Source: an uncultured Prevotellaceae bacterium
GTDB taxonomy: Bacteria; Bacteroidota; Bacteroidia; Bacteroidales; Bacteroidaceae
Direction of reading: 5' to 3'
Assembly: GCA_902765585.1 (NCBI GenBank)
Contig: CACXAG010000001.1
Coordinates: forward strand, 1 to 58,669
DNA length: 58,669 bases
Under the pieces are notes generated by a model. That model ran no database searches. It was given only the letters and a program-made list of their open reading frames with translations, and was not told where the DNA came from. Within the stretch, counting starts at the first letter, position 1. Each line of letters begins with the position of its first letter. Made by a program: the position numbers and the translations under genes. Below, one piece after another: positions 36,415 through 46,710 of this stretch.

Positions 36415-39180
36415 ATGTTGAAACGAAGAACAGTATTCCTCAGCCTGCTGCTATTATGGGCTGCTGGCATTTGGGCACAAGGCGAAGATGCCTTCGTTGA
36501 CATTACCCACCGCTTTACCTACTGCTGGGGAAGTGGTGAGTCGATGACACGTAATGCCGATGGCAGCATTTCATTTAAGAGCGGTACCTGGGGTGGCCTG
36601 GCTGCATGGATAGGTGATGAGGACTGGTCGGAATACTGTGAACTGGTGTTTGAACTGAGCGATCCTTCGCCCTGTGTCGTACAGCCCCTGGTGCTTTATC
36701 CAGAGGGTACTGCGACTGACAGTCACTATATGGCGGTTGGCACCATCCTCGCTTATGTTGAGTTGGATGCTGCTAAGCGGAAGCATGTCACGCAGGTGGC
36801 TTTGCAGACGGACAAGCCTGCTACGTTGCTGGTCAAGCGGGTCTACTTAAAGAAAGAAAAATTGCCGGAGTATGGCGAGCAAAAGGGACAGCTGAAAATC
36901 AACGAGCTGATGCAGTCGAACATTGACTGTCTGATGGACGACCTCAACGATTTCCCTGACTCGTGGGTGGAACTGTATAACAGTGGTACGACGCCCGTCA
37001 GTCTGGGAAAATACAAGCTGGGGCTGACGACGGATGCCGCCTCGGCATGGCAGCTGCCAACCATGAAGATAGAGCCGGGAGCCTTTGTCGTCGTCTACTG
37101 CGACAAGGTGGGCTCGAAGTTGCATACCGACTTCCGCTTGGACTCTGGCAAGGGCGGCTCTGTCTATCTCTTCTTCAATGGCGAGGTGGACGACCAGCGG
37201 GAGAAAATCGAGAAACAGCCTGCGCCCAACATCGCTTTGGGCTATCAGACGGAGACGGACGATACATGGGGCTACCAGCAGCAGCCCACGCCCGGAGTTG
37301 CCAACTGCGGCACGCTCTGTCCCAAGAAGAATGTGCTGAGTCCGCCCGTCTTCAGCGAACAGGGTAGGGTGCTGACCTCTGGCTCCACCATTCAGCTGCA
37401 GTTGTCGCCTGCCGACGGTTCCCCTAAGAGCACCATGGTGCACTATACCCTCGACGGCAGCGAGCCGACGGAGAATAGTCCTGCCTACACCTCACCCATT
37501 GTCATCAACAAGACGACGACAGTCCGTGCGAAGGCATTCTGCCACAGCTTCCTGTCGCCGCGCAGCACCACGCAGTCGTACATCTTCCTGGGGCGCGACA
37601 TGACGCTACCCGTCATCTCGCTGGTGACCGACCAGCGCTATTGGGACGATGCGAACATCGGCATTCTTTCCAACAATGGCAACGGCAAGCGCAACGACTG
37701 GCGCCGTCCCGTTAACGTCGAGTACTTCGAGACTGCTGGCAGCAAGAGCGAGCTCAACCAACTCGGTGAGGTTCGTGTGCATGGTGGTGCCTCGCGTGAT
37801 GCCAAGTTGAAGTCGCTGGCCATCTATGCCAACAAGCGCTTCGGCGAGAAGCGTTTCAGCTACGAGTTCTTCCCCGACCAGCGGCCCGGCGTTACCGACT
37901 TTAAGTCGCTGGTGCTGCGCAATGCCGGAAACGACTTCGACTACCTCTATATGCGTGATGCCATCATCCAGCGTACTATGGCCCAGCATGCCGACCTCGA
38001 CTGGCAAGCCTGGCGACCTGCCATCGTCTTCAAGAATGGCGTCTATAAGGGGATGCTCAACATCCGCGAACGCTCCAACGAGGATAATGTCTATACCCAC
38101 TACAACGGATTGGAGGATATAGACATGATAGAAAACTGGGATGAGCTGAAAGCGGGCGACTGGGAACACTGGAACCGCTTCAAGGCGTTCTACCAGGAGC
38201 AGGGCCATACGCTGGCGGAATATGAGCAGTGGCTTGACTGCACGGAGTTTATGAACCTGATGCTCCTGAACCTCTACTTCAGCAACCGTGACTTCCCTGG
38301 CAATAATATCGTGGCGTGGCGACCCCGTACCGAGGACGGACGGTGGCGCTTCATCGCCAAGGATACCGACTTCGGACTGGGACTCTACGGGCACTCCGCC
38401 AACTATAATACCATGGCCTGGCTCTATGACAACAGCTACGATGCAGAAGCAGCCTGGGCCAATGGCGAAAACGAGACCATGCTGTTCCGTCACATGATGG
38501 AGAACACGGAAATCTGCCGCATGTTCCTCGACCGCTCGTCCGTCTATATGGGCGACTTCCTGAACGAGCGCGGCATCAGGGCCATTTGGGATTCCATGTA
38601 CGAGATTATCAGGCAAGAGTACCCCTATCACAAGAAGGCCGTGAATGGCTGGATCAACTATGAACAGGAGTTGACCAACGCCCGCCGTTGGGTGGCTGAG
38701 CGTACAGCCCAGTTCTACCAGCAGGTGACGCAGGCCTATGGCAGGGGGACGCCTACGCCGTTGACCGTTAATCAAGGGGTGGCAGACGGACCACTCGCTG
38801 GCGTCACCGTCACCATGAACAATATCCGGCTGAGCCAGCCACGCTTCGACGGCAAATTCTATCAAGGCCGTCAGGTGACGCTGAATGCGGAGGGCGGTCA
38901 GCAGCCGGTGAAAGGCTGGAAGGTGGTTCAGGTGAATAGCGACGGCACGAAGACCGAGCAGACCGTCAATGGCGCTTGGTATTCTTTCGCCATGCCTGCC
39001 TGCCAGTCGCTGGCGGTAAATGCCCTGTTCGAGACCTCCGGCATCATGGACGCTACGTTCAAGAGTCAAGAAGACCTCATCCATAAGAAATGGTATACGC
39101 TGGACGGTCGTCCACTGAACGGCCAGCCACAGCATAGCGGCATCTACATCTACAACGGGCAGAAGGTGATGGTCCAGTAG
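36415..39180 (+). CDS. Secreted CotH kinase-like protein with lamin-tail domain
   Basis: The 921-residue protein has a signal peptide (ends IWAQ), a beta module (about 25-150), a lamin-tail domain (about 155-285: LKINELMQSNID, DSWVELYNSGTTPVSLG) and a chitobiase-type Fn3 module (VHYTLDGSEPTENSPAY near 345). A CotH domain follows from about 395 (LPVISLVTDQRYW, VRVHGGASR, NAGNDFDYLYMRD, RWRFIAKDTDFGLG) and a C-terminal tail. In Bacillus spores CotH phosphorylates coat proteins; whether this protein is a kinase is untested. It begins 3 bp after the third lyase and so belongs to the pectin operon. Confidence 0.85.
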   Translation: MLKRRTVFLSLLLLWAAGIWAQGEDAFVDITHRFTYCWGSGESMTRNADGSISFKSGTWGGLAAWIGDEDWSEYCELVFELSDPSPCVVQPLVLYPEGTATDSHYMAVGTILAYVELDAAKRKHVTQVALQTDKPATLLVKRVYLKKEKLPEYGEQKGQLKINELMQSNIDCLMDDLNDFPDSWVELYNSGTTPVSLGKYKLGLTTDAASAWQLPTMKIEPGAFVVVYCDKVGSKLHTDFRLDSGKGGSVYLFFNGEVDDQREKIEKQPAPNIALGYQTETDDTWGYQQQPTPGVANCGTLCPKKNVLSPPVFSEQGRVLTSGSTIQLQLSPADGSPKSTMVHYTLDGSEPTENSPAYTSPIVINKTTTVRAKAFCHSFLSPRSTTQSYIFLGRDMTLPVISLVTDQRYWDDANIGILSNNGNGKRNDWRRPVNVEYFETAGSKSELNQLGEVRVHGGASRDAKLKSLAIYANKRFGEKRFSYEFFPDQRPGVTDFKSLVLRNAGNDFDYLYMRDAIIQRTMAQHADLDWQAWRPAIVFKNGVYKGMLNIRERSNEDNVYTHYNGLEDIDMIENWDELKAGDWEHWNRFKAFYQEQGHTLAEYEQWLDCTEFMNLMLLNLYFSNRDFPGNNIVAWRPRTEDGRWRFIAKDTDFGLGLYGHSANYNTMAWLYDNSYDAEAAWANGENETMLFRHMMENTEICRMFLDRSSVYMGDFLNERGIRAIWDSMYEIIRQEYPYHKKAVNGWINYEQELTNARRWVAERTAQFYQQVTQAYGRGTPTPLTVNQGVADGPLAGVTVTMNNIRLSQPRFDGKFYQGRQVTLNAEGGQQPVKGWKVVQVNSDGTKTEQTVNGAWYSFAMPACQSLAVNALFETSGIMDATFKSQEDLIHKKWYTLDGRPLNGQPQHSGIYIYNGQKVMVQ

Positions 39181-39194
39181 TCTGCGAACACCAC

Positions 39195-40337
39195 TCAGAG
39201 CGCTATCTCGCCACTGCCGTAGCAACGGTGGTGGCGATTGTCATAGACCACGCAGAACTGCCCTGGGGCGACGCCGTGGATGGGGGCGGCAGCGTGTACC
39301 AAGTACTCGCCCTCGGTGTCCGTAGCCTCTATCTGTGCGGGCAGAAACTCTGGCGTGTGGCGAATCTTGATGGTGACGTTATGAGAGGTGAGCGGTGAGC
39401 GGTCAGAGGTCAGAGAGTTGCCTAAGCAGTCCTCCAGCGGGAGTGTCAGGGCATGGAAGTCGCGGATGCGGAAGTGCTGGCAGTAGGCAGTCTCTGGGTC
39501 GTAGCCGTGGGAGACGTAGATGATGTTCTGCGCAATGTCCTTCCTGATGACAAACCACGGGCCGCCGCCCAGTCCCATGCCTTTGCGCTGGCCGATGGTG
39601 TGGAACCAGTGACCCTTGTGCTGGCCGACGATGCGCCCCGTCTCCAGTTCCACCACGTCGCCGGGCAATTCGCCCAGGTAGCGGCGCAGGTAGTCGTTGT
39701 AGTTGATCTTGCCCAAGAAACAGATGCCCTGCGAGTCGCGGCGGTGAGCCGGTGCCAGATGCTCGCGCTCAGCAATGGCGCGCACCTCGTCTTTCATCAT
39801 GTGACCAATGGGAAACAGCGCCTTCTGCAACTGCCAGTCGTATATCTGTGCCAGGAAGTCCGTTTGGTCCTTCACTGGGTCGGGACTCGTGCAAAGCCAG
39901 GATATTTGACCATTTGACAATTGGTCGTTTCCGATTTCCTCAACTTCCTTTTGAGCATAGTGGCCCGTGGCGATGACGTCGTAGTCGTGGCCGCGCTTCT
40001 CGTGGAAGGCACCGAACTTGATGAGGCGGTTGCACATCACGTCGGGATTGGGCGTCAGCCCCGCCCGCACCTTGTCCATCGTGTACGTCGTCACCTGCTC
40101 CCAGTATTCGCGGTGGCAGTCTACCACCTCCAGCCTACAGCCGTACTTGTGGCTGACGGCTGTTGCCATCTCCAAGTCCTCCTCGCTGGAGCAGTCCCAC
40201 TCCTCCTCTTCCTCAGGACCTATCTTAATATAGAAGCAGTCCGGCTGCAGCCCCTGGCGGACCAGTTCGTAGAGCACCACACTGGAGTCCACGCCGCCCG
40301 AGAGCAGCACCGCTATGCGCTTGTCTTTTTCTGTCAT
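39195..40337 (-). CDS. mnmA: tRNA 2-thiouridylase MnmA
   Basis: From ATG at 40337 the protein has 380 residues. It starts MTEKDKRIAVLLSGGVDSSV (PP-loop), then NPDVMCNRLIKFG (first Cys), ATGHYA, DSQGICFLGK (second catalytic Cys), HTIGQRKGMGLGGGPWFV and a C-terminal beta-barrel. It adds sulfur to U34 of tRNA-Gln(UUG), Glu and Lys. Two segments look inserted: NDQLSNGQIS after ATGHYA, and NSLTSDRSPLTSHN in the C-terminal domain. Both are encoded by microrepeats found between genes elsewhere. The longer upstream frame crosses the promoter and was rejected. Confidence 0.93.
   Translation of the reverse strand: MTEKDKRIAVLLSGGVDSSVVLYELVRQGLQPDCFYIKIGPEEEEEWDCSSEEDLEMATAVSHKYGCRLEVVDCHREYWEQVTTYTMDKVRAGLTPNPDVMCNRLIKFGAFHEKRGHDYDVIATGHYAQKEVEEIGNDQLSNGQISWLCTSPDPVKDQTDFLAQIYDWQLQKALFPIGHMMKDEVRAIAEREHLAPAHRRDSQGICFLGKINYNDYLRRYLGELPGDVVELETGRIVGQHKGHWFHTIGQRKGMGLGGGPWFVIRKDIAQNIIYVSHGYDPETAYCQHFRIRDFHALTLPLEDCLGNSLTSDRSPLTSHNVTIKIRHTPEFLPAQIEATDTEGEYLVHAAAPIHGVAPGQFCVVYDNRHHRCYGSGEIAL
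39383..39416 (-). repeat. GAGGTGAGCGGTGAG microrepeat inside mnmA
   Basis: GAGGTGAGCGGTGAG followed by CGGTCAGAGGTCAGAG encodes, on the minus strand, LTSDRSPLTSH in the C-terminal domain. A related stretch encodes residues 40-49 of GlmM (6391-6417). Confidence 0.6.
39903..39922 (-). repeat. AATTGTCAAAT-GGTCAAATA microrepeat inside mnmA
   Basis: The 20 bp match the intergenic copies at 45081-45100 and 57028-57047 at all but one or two positions. They encode QLSNGQI in a loop of MnmA. Confidence 0.8.
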
Positions 40338-40366
40338 GGATGTCTGTTTTTTTACCTGTTCGACTG

Positions 40367-40398
40367 CAAAGATAATCTTTTTTATGCTTTTTCGCAAA
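40367..40398 (-). promoter_or_regulatory. mnmA promoter
   Basis: On the minus strand TTTG (40398-40395), 20 bp, TATCTTTG (40374-40367). It is back to back with the tRNA-Gln promoter, with 15 bp between the two -33 boxes. Confidence 0.8.
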
Positions 40399-40413
40399 AA
40401 AGTTCTTGTTTTT

Positions 40414-40445
40414 TTTGGTGGATTGCTAAAAAAGCACTACCTTTG
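40414..40445 (+). promoter_or_regulatory. tRNA-Gln promoter
   Basis: TTTG (40414-40417), 20 bp, TACCTTTG (40438-40445), 37 bp before the mature tRNA 5' end. Confidence 0.8.
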
Positions 40446-40482
40446 CACCCGCAAAACGAAAAAGAGACGGTTTGCAAGACAT

Positions 40483-40553
40483 TGGGGTATGGTGTAATGG
40501 TAACACTGCAGATTCTGGTCCTGCCTTTCCTGGTTCGAGTCCGGGTACCCCAA
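40483..40553 (+). tRNA. tRNA-Gln (anticodon CTG)
   Basis: The 71 nt fold as a cloverleaf: acceptor TGGGGTA/TACCCCA, D stem GTGT/ACAC, anticodon loop TTCTGGT with CTG at 40515-40517, T stem CCTGG/CCGGG around TTCGAGT, and discriminator A. CCA is not encoded. The first acceptor base T is typical of tRNA-Gln. The anticodon stem GCAGA/CCTGC has an A-C mismatch at the pair next to the loop (31-39). It is a single-tRNA transcript with its own promoter and terminator. Confidence 0.93.
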
Positions 40554-40555
40554 CA

Positions 40556-40601
40556 AAAGAATCCGCTAAGTCGCTGACGTTCAGTGCTTAGCGGATTCTT
40601 T
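40556..40601 (+). terminator. Terminator of tRNA-Gln
   Basis: AAAGAATCCGCTAAG (40556-40570) pairs perfectly with CTTAGCGGATTCTTT (40587-40601), a 15 bp stem, with a small CTGA/TCAG stem in the loop. A CATTCTTTACTTTTC tail follows. Confidence 0.85.
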
Positions 40602-40655
40602 CATTCTTTACTTTTCACTCTTCACCTCGCTCACAGGGCAATCGGTCCCCAAAAG

Positions 40656-40743
40656 ACGAGATTACGGCTCACCTTCGACGAGATTACGGCTCACCTTCGA
40701 CGAGATTACGGCTCGCCCTCAACGAGATTACGGCTCACCCTTA
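40656..40743 (+). repeat. Four 22-bp tandem repeats
   Basis: Units beginning ACGAGATTACGGCTC start at 40656, 40678, 40700 and 40722, exactly 22 bp apart. Units 1 and 2 are identical; units 3 and 4 differ at a few positions in the second half. The array lies between the tRNA terminator and the promoter of the DUF4251 gene and codes for nothing evident. Confidence 0.9.
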
Positions 40744-40765
40744 ATGTAAGAAAAATCTGAATATA

Positions 40766-40797
40766 TTTGTTGTTCTCAATTTTAATGTGTACCTTTG
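40766..40797 (+). promoter_or_regulatory. Promoter of DUF4251-like gene and downstream operon
   Basis: TTTG (40766-40769), 20 bp, TACCTTTG (40790-40797), 27 bp before the ATG. It begins 22 bp after the tandem repeat array. Confidence 0.8.
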
Positions 40798-40824
40798 CAT
40801 CCAATCAATAATTAAAAACAGGAT

Positions 40825-41334
40825 ATGAAAAAGGTAATCATCATGTTGATGGCTGTGCTGCTGGTGGCAGCATGTGCTACTCTTACGCCCGAAGAGAAAG
40901 CTGCACGCGAGGCAGCTGTCAAGGAATATGTCAAGGAGGCTGTGATAAAACAGGAGTACAAGATTAACATCAGTTCGATGAGGCCGATGCGCGGCATGGA
41001 ACGCTCTGTCAGTGGTCCATGGCTGAAGGTGGACAGCACCACGGTGGAATGCTGGCTGCCATACGCTGGTCTTGACGACGTGCCACACCTGAAGACCCGT
41101 TCTGAGGTCCGTCAGGGTTCGAAGATTGAGATCAAGTCTCAGATGAGGGACTATGTGACTGGCATCGACCCTACGGAGGAGCGCGCCGTCATCACGTTCA
41201 ATGCCGACGATCACGGATTTAAATGTAAGTTCACCATCACCATTGAGAATACGGGTAAAGCCCGAATCCACTACGAGCCCGAAGGCCGCGACTATATAGA
41301 CTACGAGGGGAGCATGGTTATCAATAAACAATAA
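40825..41334 (+). CDS. DUF4251-like lipoprotein
   Basis: The 169-residue protein has a lipoprotein signal with a VAAC lipobox (Cys17), a charged helix (EEKAAREAAVKEYVKEAV) and then a beta-rich body (YKINISSMRPMRG, LKVDSTTVECWLPYAG). This is the layout of DUF4251 proteins found across Bacteroidales. The function is unknown. It has a strong promoter and may head the alpha-glucan operon, separated only by a microrepeat from the GH13 gene. Confidence 0.75.
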   Translation: MKKVIIMLMAVLLVAACATLTPEEKAAREAAVKEYVKEAVIKQEYKINISSMRPMRGMERSVSGPWLKVDSTTVECWLPYAGLDDVPHLKTRSEVRQGSKIEIKSQMRDYVTGIDPTEERAVITFNADDHGFKCKFTITIENTGKARIHYEPEGRDYIDYEGSMVINKQ

Positions 41335-41399
41335 ACGTGAACCAGTAAACAATAAACGTGAACCAATAACCAATAAACGTGAAACAATAAACATTGAAA
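41335..41399 (+). repeat. Microrepeat (AATAAACGTGAACC class)
   Basis: The 65 bp gap consists of repeated GTGAACCAATAA and CAATAAACGTGAA units. The same units occur at 42564-42629, in frame in the regulator (48026-48088) and inverted in its signal sequence (46721-46765). Confidence 0.85.
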
Positions 41400-42563
41400 A
41401 TGATGGAACAGAATAAAGCTTTATGGTTTGACGAGATCCGTATCTATCATTTGCTGATTGACAGATTCAACGGAGGGTGGCAAACGCCGCCAAGGAATGA
41501 GAAAGGACGTCTGGACTCCATGAACGTCTTTTGCGGAGGAAACTTACAGGGCGTCATCGAGAAACTGGACTATATCAAGCAGCTGGGCTTCAATGCCGTG
41601 ATGCTGTCGCCAATCTTTGCGTCGGCCAACTATCACGGCTACCACACGCTGAACTTCGACGAGGTGGACCCGCATATCGGCACGTGGGCGGACTACCAGC
41701 AGCTGCTGGACACGACGCACGAGAAGGGGATGAAGATTATCTGCGACTTCGTGCCCAACCATTGCTGGTATGAGGCGCCGATGTTTCAGGAGTCGCTGCT
41801 GAAAAACGGCGGCAAGCACCGCGACTGGTTCTTCTACAAGAGCGCGGACCGCGACGAGTTTGTCACCTTCTTAGGCTTCGGCGACCTGCCGAAGTTCAAT
41901 CTGACGAACCCCGAGGTGGCTGGTTTCATGATTGACAAGGCCGAGCGGCTTGTCCGCATGGGTGTGGATGCCTTCCGCATCGACCATGCGCTGGGTCAGC
42001 CGCACAGTTTCCTGCAGCAGTTCCGCCAGGCTGTGCAGGCCGTTCGCAGCGACATCGTCGTGTTTGGCGAGGTGTGGCCTTTCGGCATTGGTCCGCAGTT
42101 GGCCAGCCAGCTGTACTTCAAAACGCCGGAACGGCTGAACGAGTTTCTGGCTCAGGACACGAAGCCCTTTAGCCAGGAGAGCGTGCAGACCGACTATGTG
42201 GGAACGCTGGACGGCGTGCTGGACTTTGCCTATCGCGACATTCTGCTGGAGGAGGTGCATGCAGGCCGCGGCATCAAGGGCAACGCGACGCTGAAGCGCA
42301 AGGTGGAGGAACACTTCGCCAAGTATCCCGAGGACTTCAAGTTGGTGCTGTTCTTGGACAACCACGATACCAACCGCTTTCTGTTCGACTGTCACGACGA
42401 CGCGACGCTGTTGCAGGAGGCCATTGAGTTTACGAAGGCTCTGCCGCATCCGTTCTCGTTCCTCTATGGTACGGAGCAGTTGATGACCAACAATCCTTCT
42501 ATCTTCAATGCCGAACCGTATGCCGACCTGCGCGTGCGCAAATGCATGGAGTGGAAACAATAA
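41400..42563 (+). CDS. GH13 alpha-amylase family protein
   Basis: From ATG 41400 the protein has 387 residues, short for GH13: a single barrel with no C-terminal beta domain and no signal peptide, so probably cytoplasmic. Conserved regions are CDFVPNH (region I), GVDAFRIDHA (nucleophile Asp195), VVFGEVWP (acid Glu224) and FLDNHDTNRF (Asp323). The start MMEQNK was chosen over TTG 41394. It probably acts on malto-oligosaccharides or glycogen; specificity is not readable. It belongs to the operon with the debranching-type enzyme. Confidence 0.85.
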   Translation: MMEQNKALWFDEIRIYHLLIDRFNGGWQTPPRNEKGRLDSMNVFCGGNLQGVIEKLDYIKQLGFNAVMLSPIFASANYHGYHTLNFDEVDPHIGTWADYQQLLDTTHEKGMKIICDFVPNHCWYEAPMFQESLLKNGGKHRDWFFYKSADRDEFVTFLGFGDLPKFNLTNPEVAGFMIDKAERLVRMGVDAFRIDHALGQPHSFLQQFRQAVQAVRSDIVVFGEVWPFGIGPQLASQLYFKTPERLNEFLAQDTKPFSQESVQTDYVGTLDGVLDFAYRDILLEEVHAGRGIKGNATLKRKVEEHFAKYPEDFKLVLFLDNHDTNRFLFDCHDDATLLQEAIEFTKALPHPFSFLYGTEQLMTNNPSIFNAEPYADLRVRKCMEWKQ

Positions 42564-42629
42564 ACAATAACCAATAAACGTTAAACAATAAACGTGAACC
42601 AATAACCAATAAACGTTGAACATTAAACG
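42564..42629 (+). repeat. Microrepeat (AATAAACGTGAACC class)
   Basis: Repeated CAATAACCAATAAACG and GTGAACCAATAACC units fill the gap up to the STAS gene ATG. Confidence 0.85.
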
Positions 42630-42897
42630 ATGGATATTGAAACTTACAAATTAGGTGAAAAGTTGGACTCTTTCAACTACCAGGAAGTACAAGACGCTAT
42701 TCTGGCCATTCTGGAGAAAGACTCCAGTGTGGAGCTGGACATGACGGCGTGCAACTACGTCTCGAGTTCGGGTTTGCGCGTGTTGCTCTATACCAAGAAG
42801 GTGGCTGCCGCCAAGGGACTGAAGGTCTGTCTGAAGGGCGTGGGTGCCGAGGTGCAGGACATCATGGCCGTCACCGGTTTCGATAAATTCTTCGATT

Positions 42898-42905
<8 letters not shown>
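42630..42905 (+). CDS. STAS-domain anti-sigma factor antagonist-like protein
   Basis: The 91-residue protein is a single STAS domain. LDSFNYQEVQDAILAIL, VELDMTACNYVSSSGLRVLLYTKK and VQDIMAVTGFDKFFDYA match SpoIIAA/RsbV. The phosphorylatable Ser is probably Ser46 in VSSSGL, although the Asp normally before it is Ser here. Such proteins bind a kinase/anti-sigma ATPase depending on phosphorylation. A fitting ATPase is encoded at 45105 in the same operon. Its end overlaps the next gene by 8 bp. Confidence 0.85.
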
Positions 42906-45006
<2,101 letters not shown>

Positions 45007-45104
45007 AAAAGATGAAAAATTAAAAATGAAAGATGAAAGATTAAGATTAAAAATGGGAGAATTGAAATAGTCAAATAGTAAATTGTCAAATAGTCAAATA
45101 AACG
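45007..45104 (+). repeat. Compound microrepeat region
   Basis: Two classes lie side by side: AAAGATGAAAAATTAAAAATG units (45007-45060), then TCAAATAGTAAATTGTC units (45066-45100). The second class recurs at 57028-57047 and inside mnmA. Confidence 0.8.
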
Positions 45105-45518
45105 TTGAGTGAGTTGCATTTTCAGTCCGTTAAGGGGAGGTCCCGCGAGATTCTCAAGGCCATCCTTCAGACGCCCGAGGTATCCTCGTGCGACAGGAAG
45201 ACTGTCTTGCTGCTCCGCCTGGTCTGCGAGGAAATCGTCATGAACATCACGTCCTACGCCTATCCCGACGGCTCTGACGGTTTCTTGGACGTGGACGTCG
45301 AGGCACATGCCGACCGCCTGGTCATCCGTTTCAGCGATGGCGGCGTGCCCTTCAACCCCCTGGAGCAGCCGCCGCCCGACACTAAACTGTCGTGGCAGCT
45401 GCGCCACATCGGTGGACTGGGCATCTTTCTCGTCCTCAAAAAGATGGATGCCGTCCGCTACGCTTACGTAGACCACAAGAACGTGCTAACCGTAGAGAAA
45501 ATGAAAGATGAAAAATGA
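45105..45518 (+). CDS. Anti-sigma regulatory ATPase (RsbW/SpoIIAB-like)
   Basis: The 137-residue GHKL ATPase has an N box (LVCEEIVMNITSYAYP), a G1 box (IRFSDGGVPFNP) and a G2 box (HIGGLGIFLVLKKMD). No other domain is present, the layout of RsbW/SpoIIAB serine kinases. These bind a sigma factor or other partner and are released by STAS antagonists such as the one at 42630. The start is TTG 45105 (MSELHFQ), inside the end of the microrepeat; no ATG fits. No PP2C phosphatase or sigma factor is encoded in the window. Confidence 0.85.
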   Translation: MSELHFQSVKGRSREILKAILQTPEVSSCDRKTVLLLRLVCEEIVMNITSYAYPDGSDGFLDVDVEAHADRLVIRFSDGGVPFNPLEQPPPDTKLSWQLRHIGGLGIFLVLKKMDAVRYAYVDHKNVLTVEKMKDEK

Positions 45519-45564
45519 AAGATGAAAAATTATACATTATCCATTATCAATTATCAATTAGCGT
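45519..45564 (+). repeat. Microrepeat before the SGNH gene
   Basis: AATGAAAGATGAAAAATT, then ACATTATCCATTATC and AATTATCAATTA. Confidence 0.65.
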
Positions 45565-46710
45565 ATGCGCAATGACATGAAGTGGGTGGCTTGTTGGGGA
45601 AACGCCACCAGCATCACCAACCGCCGTGAGGCCGTCTATGCCAAGGACCTCACGCTGCGCTACCCCGTCCGCATGCCGTTCAGCGGCAGCCAACTGCGTT
45701 TCCGTTTTTCTAATCTCACGGGCACCGAACCCGTCACCCTCGCCAAGGTCTTTGTCGGCCACGTCCCCATAACCTTTGCTGGCGAGGTCGGCGTAACCCT
45801 CATGCCCGGCACCGAGACGGAGAGCGACGCCGTCAGCTATCCCGTACACCGGGGCGATACCATCGAGGTCAGCTTCTATCTGGCTGGTTTCACGCAGATG
45901 AACAGCGGCACCCTCGTCACCGGTCCGCTCTCCAAGGGCTACTATGCCTACGGCGACTATGCCGAGGCCGACGAGCTGCCTCTTGACCTCAGCCGCCATA
46001 CCAACTGGTTCTACTTCCTGAACACCATCGACGTGCTGACGTCGGCCGACAACCATGCCGTGGTCTGCTATGGCGACTCCATCACCGCCCAGTCGTGGCC
46101 CGACTACATGGCGCAGCTGGCCTTCGGCTCCCATGTCGCCGTCATCCGCCGCGCCGTCAGCGGCACCCGCATCCTCCGGCAGTACGACTGCATCACCTAT
46201 CAGGCCTACGGTCTGAAGGGCGCCACCCGCTTCCCCGTAGAGATGCGTGTTGCAGGAGCTACCGACGTCATCATCCAGCACGGCATCAACGACATCATCC
46301 ACCCCGTGGGCGAGGATGTCAACCCCTTCCGTCCGTGGAGCGACCTGCCTACCGTCCAGGAGCTGGAGCACGGCGTGGAGGACATCTATGTCAAGCCCGC
46401 CAAGGCCATGGGCCTGAAGGTGTGGAGCGGCACCCTGCTGCCTATCTTCGGCTGGCGTACCTATAATGAGGAGCGCGACCAGATGCGGCAGGCGTTTAAC
46501 CAGTGGCTGCGCACGTCGCCCATCTTCGACGGCTGCATCGACTTCGACGCCGCCGTGCGCAGCATCACCAATCCCAAGGCCTTTGCCGACGGCTTTGACA
46601 GCGGCGACCACCTGCACCCCAGCGAGCGGGCCTACGAGGCCATGGCACAGGCTGCCGCCCACAAGCTGATACGCCACATACCGCGCTATGATCACGAAGA
46701 GCTGTTTTAA
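45565..46710 (+). CDS. SGNH/GDSL hydrolase family protein
   Basis: The 381-residue protein has an N-terminal beta-sandwich (residues 1-150: MPFSGSQLRFRFSNLTG) and an SGNH hydrolase domain with CYGDSITAQSWP (catalytic Ser), RRAVSGTRIL (Gly block), IIQHGINDIIHP (Asn block) and SGDHLHPSERAY (Asp, His). No signal peptide is seen, so it is probably cytoplasmic. It may remove acetyl or other acyl groups from oligosaccharides after import; the substrate is unknown. The regulator's first possible start lies inside its last codons. Confidence 0.85.
   Translation: MRNDMKWVACWGNATSITNRREAVYAKDLTLRYPVRMPFSGSQLRFRFSNLTGTEPVTLAKVFVGHVPITFAGEVGVTLMPGTETESDAVSYPVHRGDTIEVSFYLAGFTQMNSGTLVTGPLSKGYYAYGDYAEADELPLDLSRHTNWFYFLNTIDVLTSADNHAVVCYGDSITAQSWPDYMAQLAFGSHVAVIRRAVSGTRILRQYDCITYQAYGLKGATRFPVEMRVAGATDVIIQHGINDIIHPVGEDVNPFRPWSDLPTVQELEHGVEDIYVKPAKAMGLKVWSGTLLPIFGWRTYNEERDQMRQAFNQWLRTSPIFDGCIDFDAAVRSITNPKAFADGFDSGDHLHPSERAYEAMAQAAAHKLIRHIPRYDHEELF

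Noticed and set aside
37606-39225. 539-residue minus-strand frame over the CotH gene
   Set aside because: No recognisable domain, and the plus-strand CotH protein is continuous with clear motifs.
40656-40743. CRISPR array
   Set aside because: The repeats are directly adjacent with no unique spacers, only four units, and no cas genes are present.
40741-41394. Minus-strand frame starting MFIVSRLLVIGSRLL
   Set aside because: It begins in the reverse complement of a microrepeat and runs antisense through the DUF4251 gene. It shows how the units can encode hydrophobic stretches but is not a gene.
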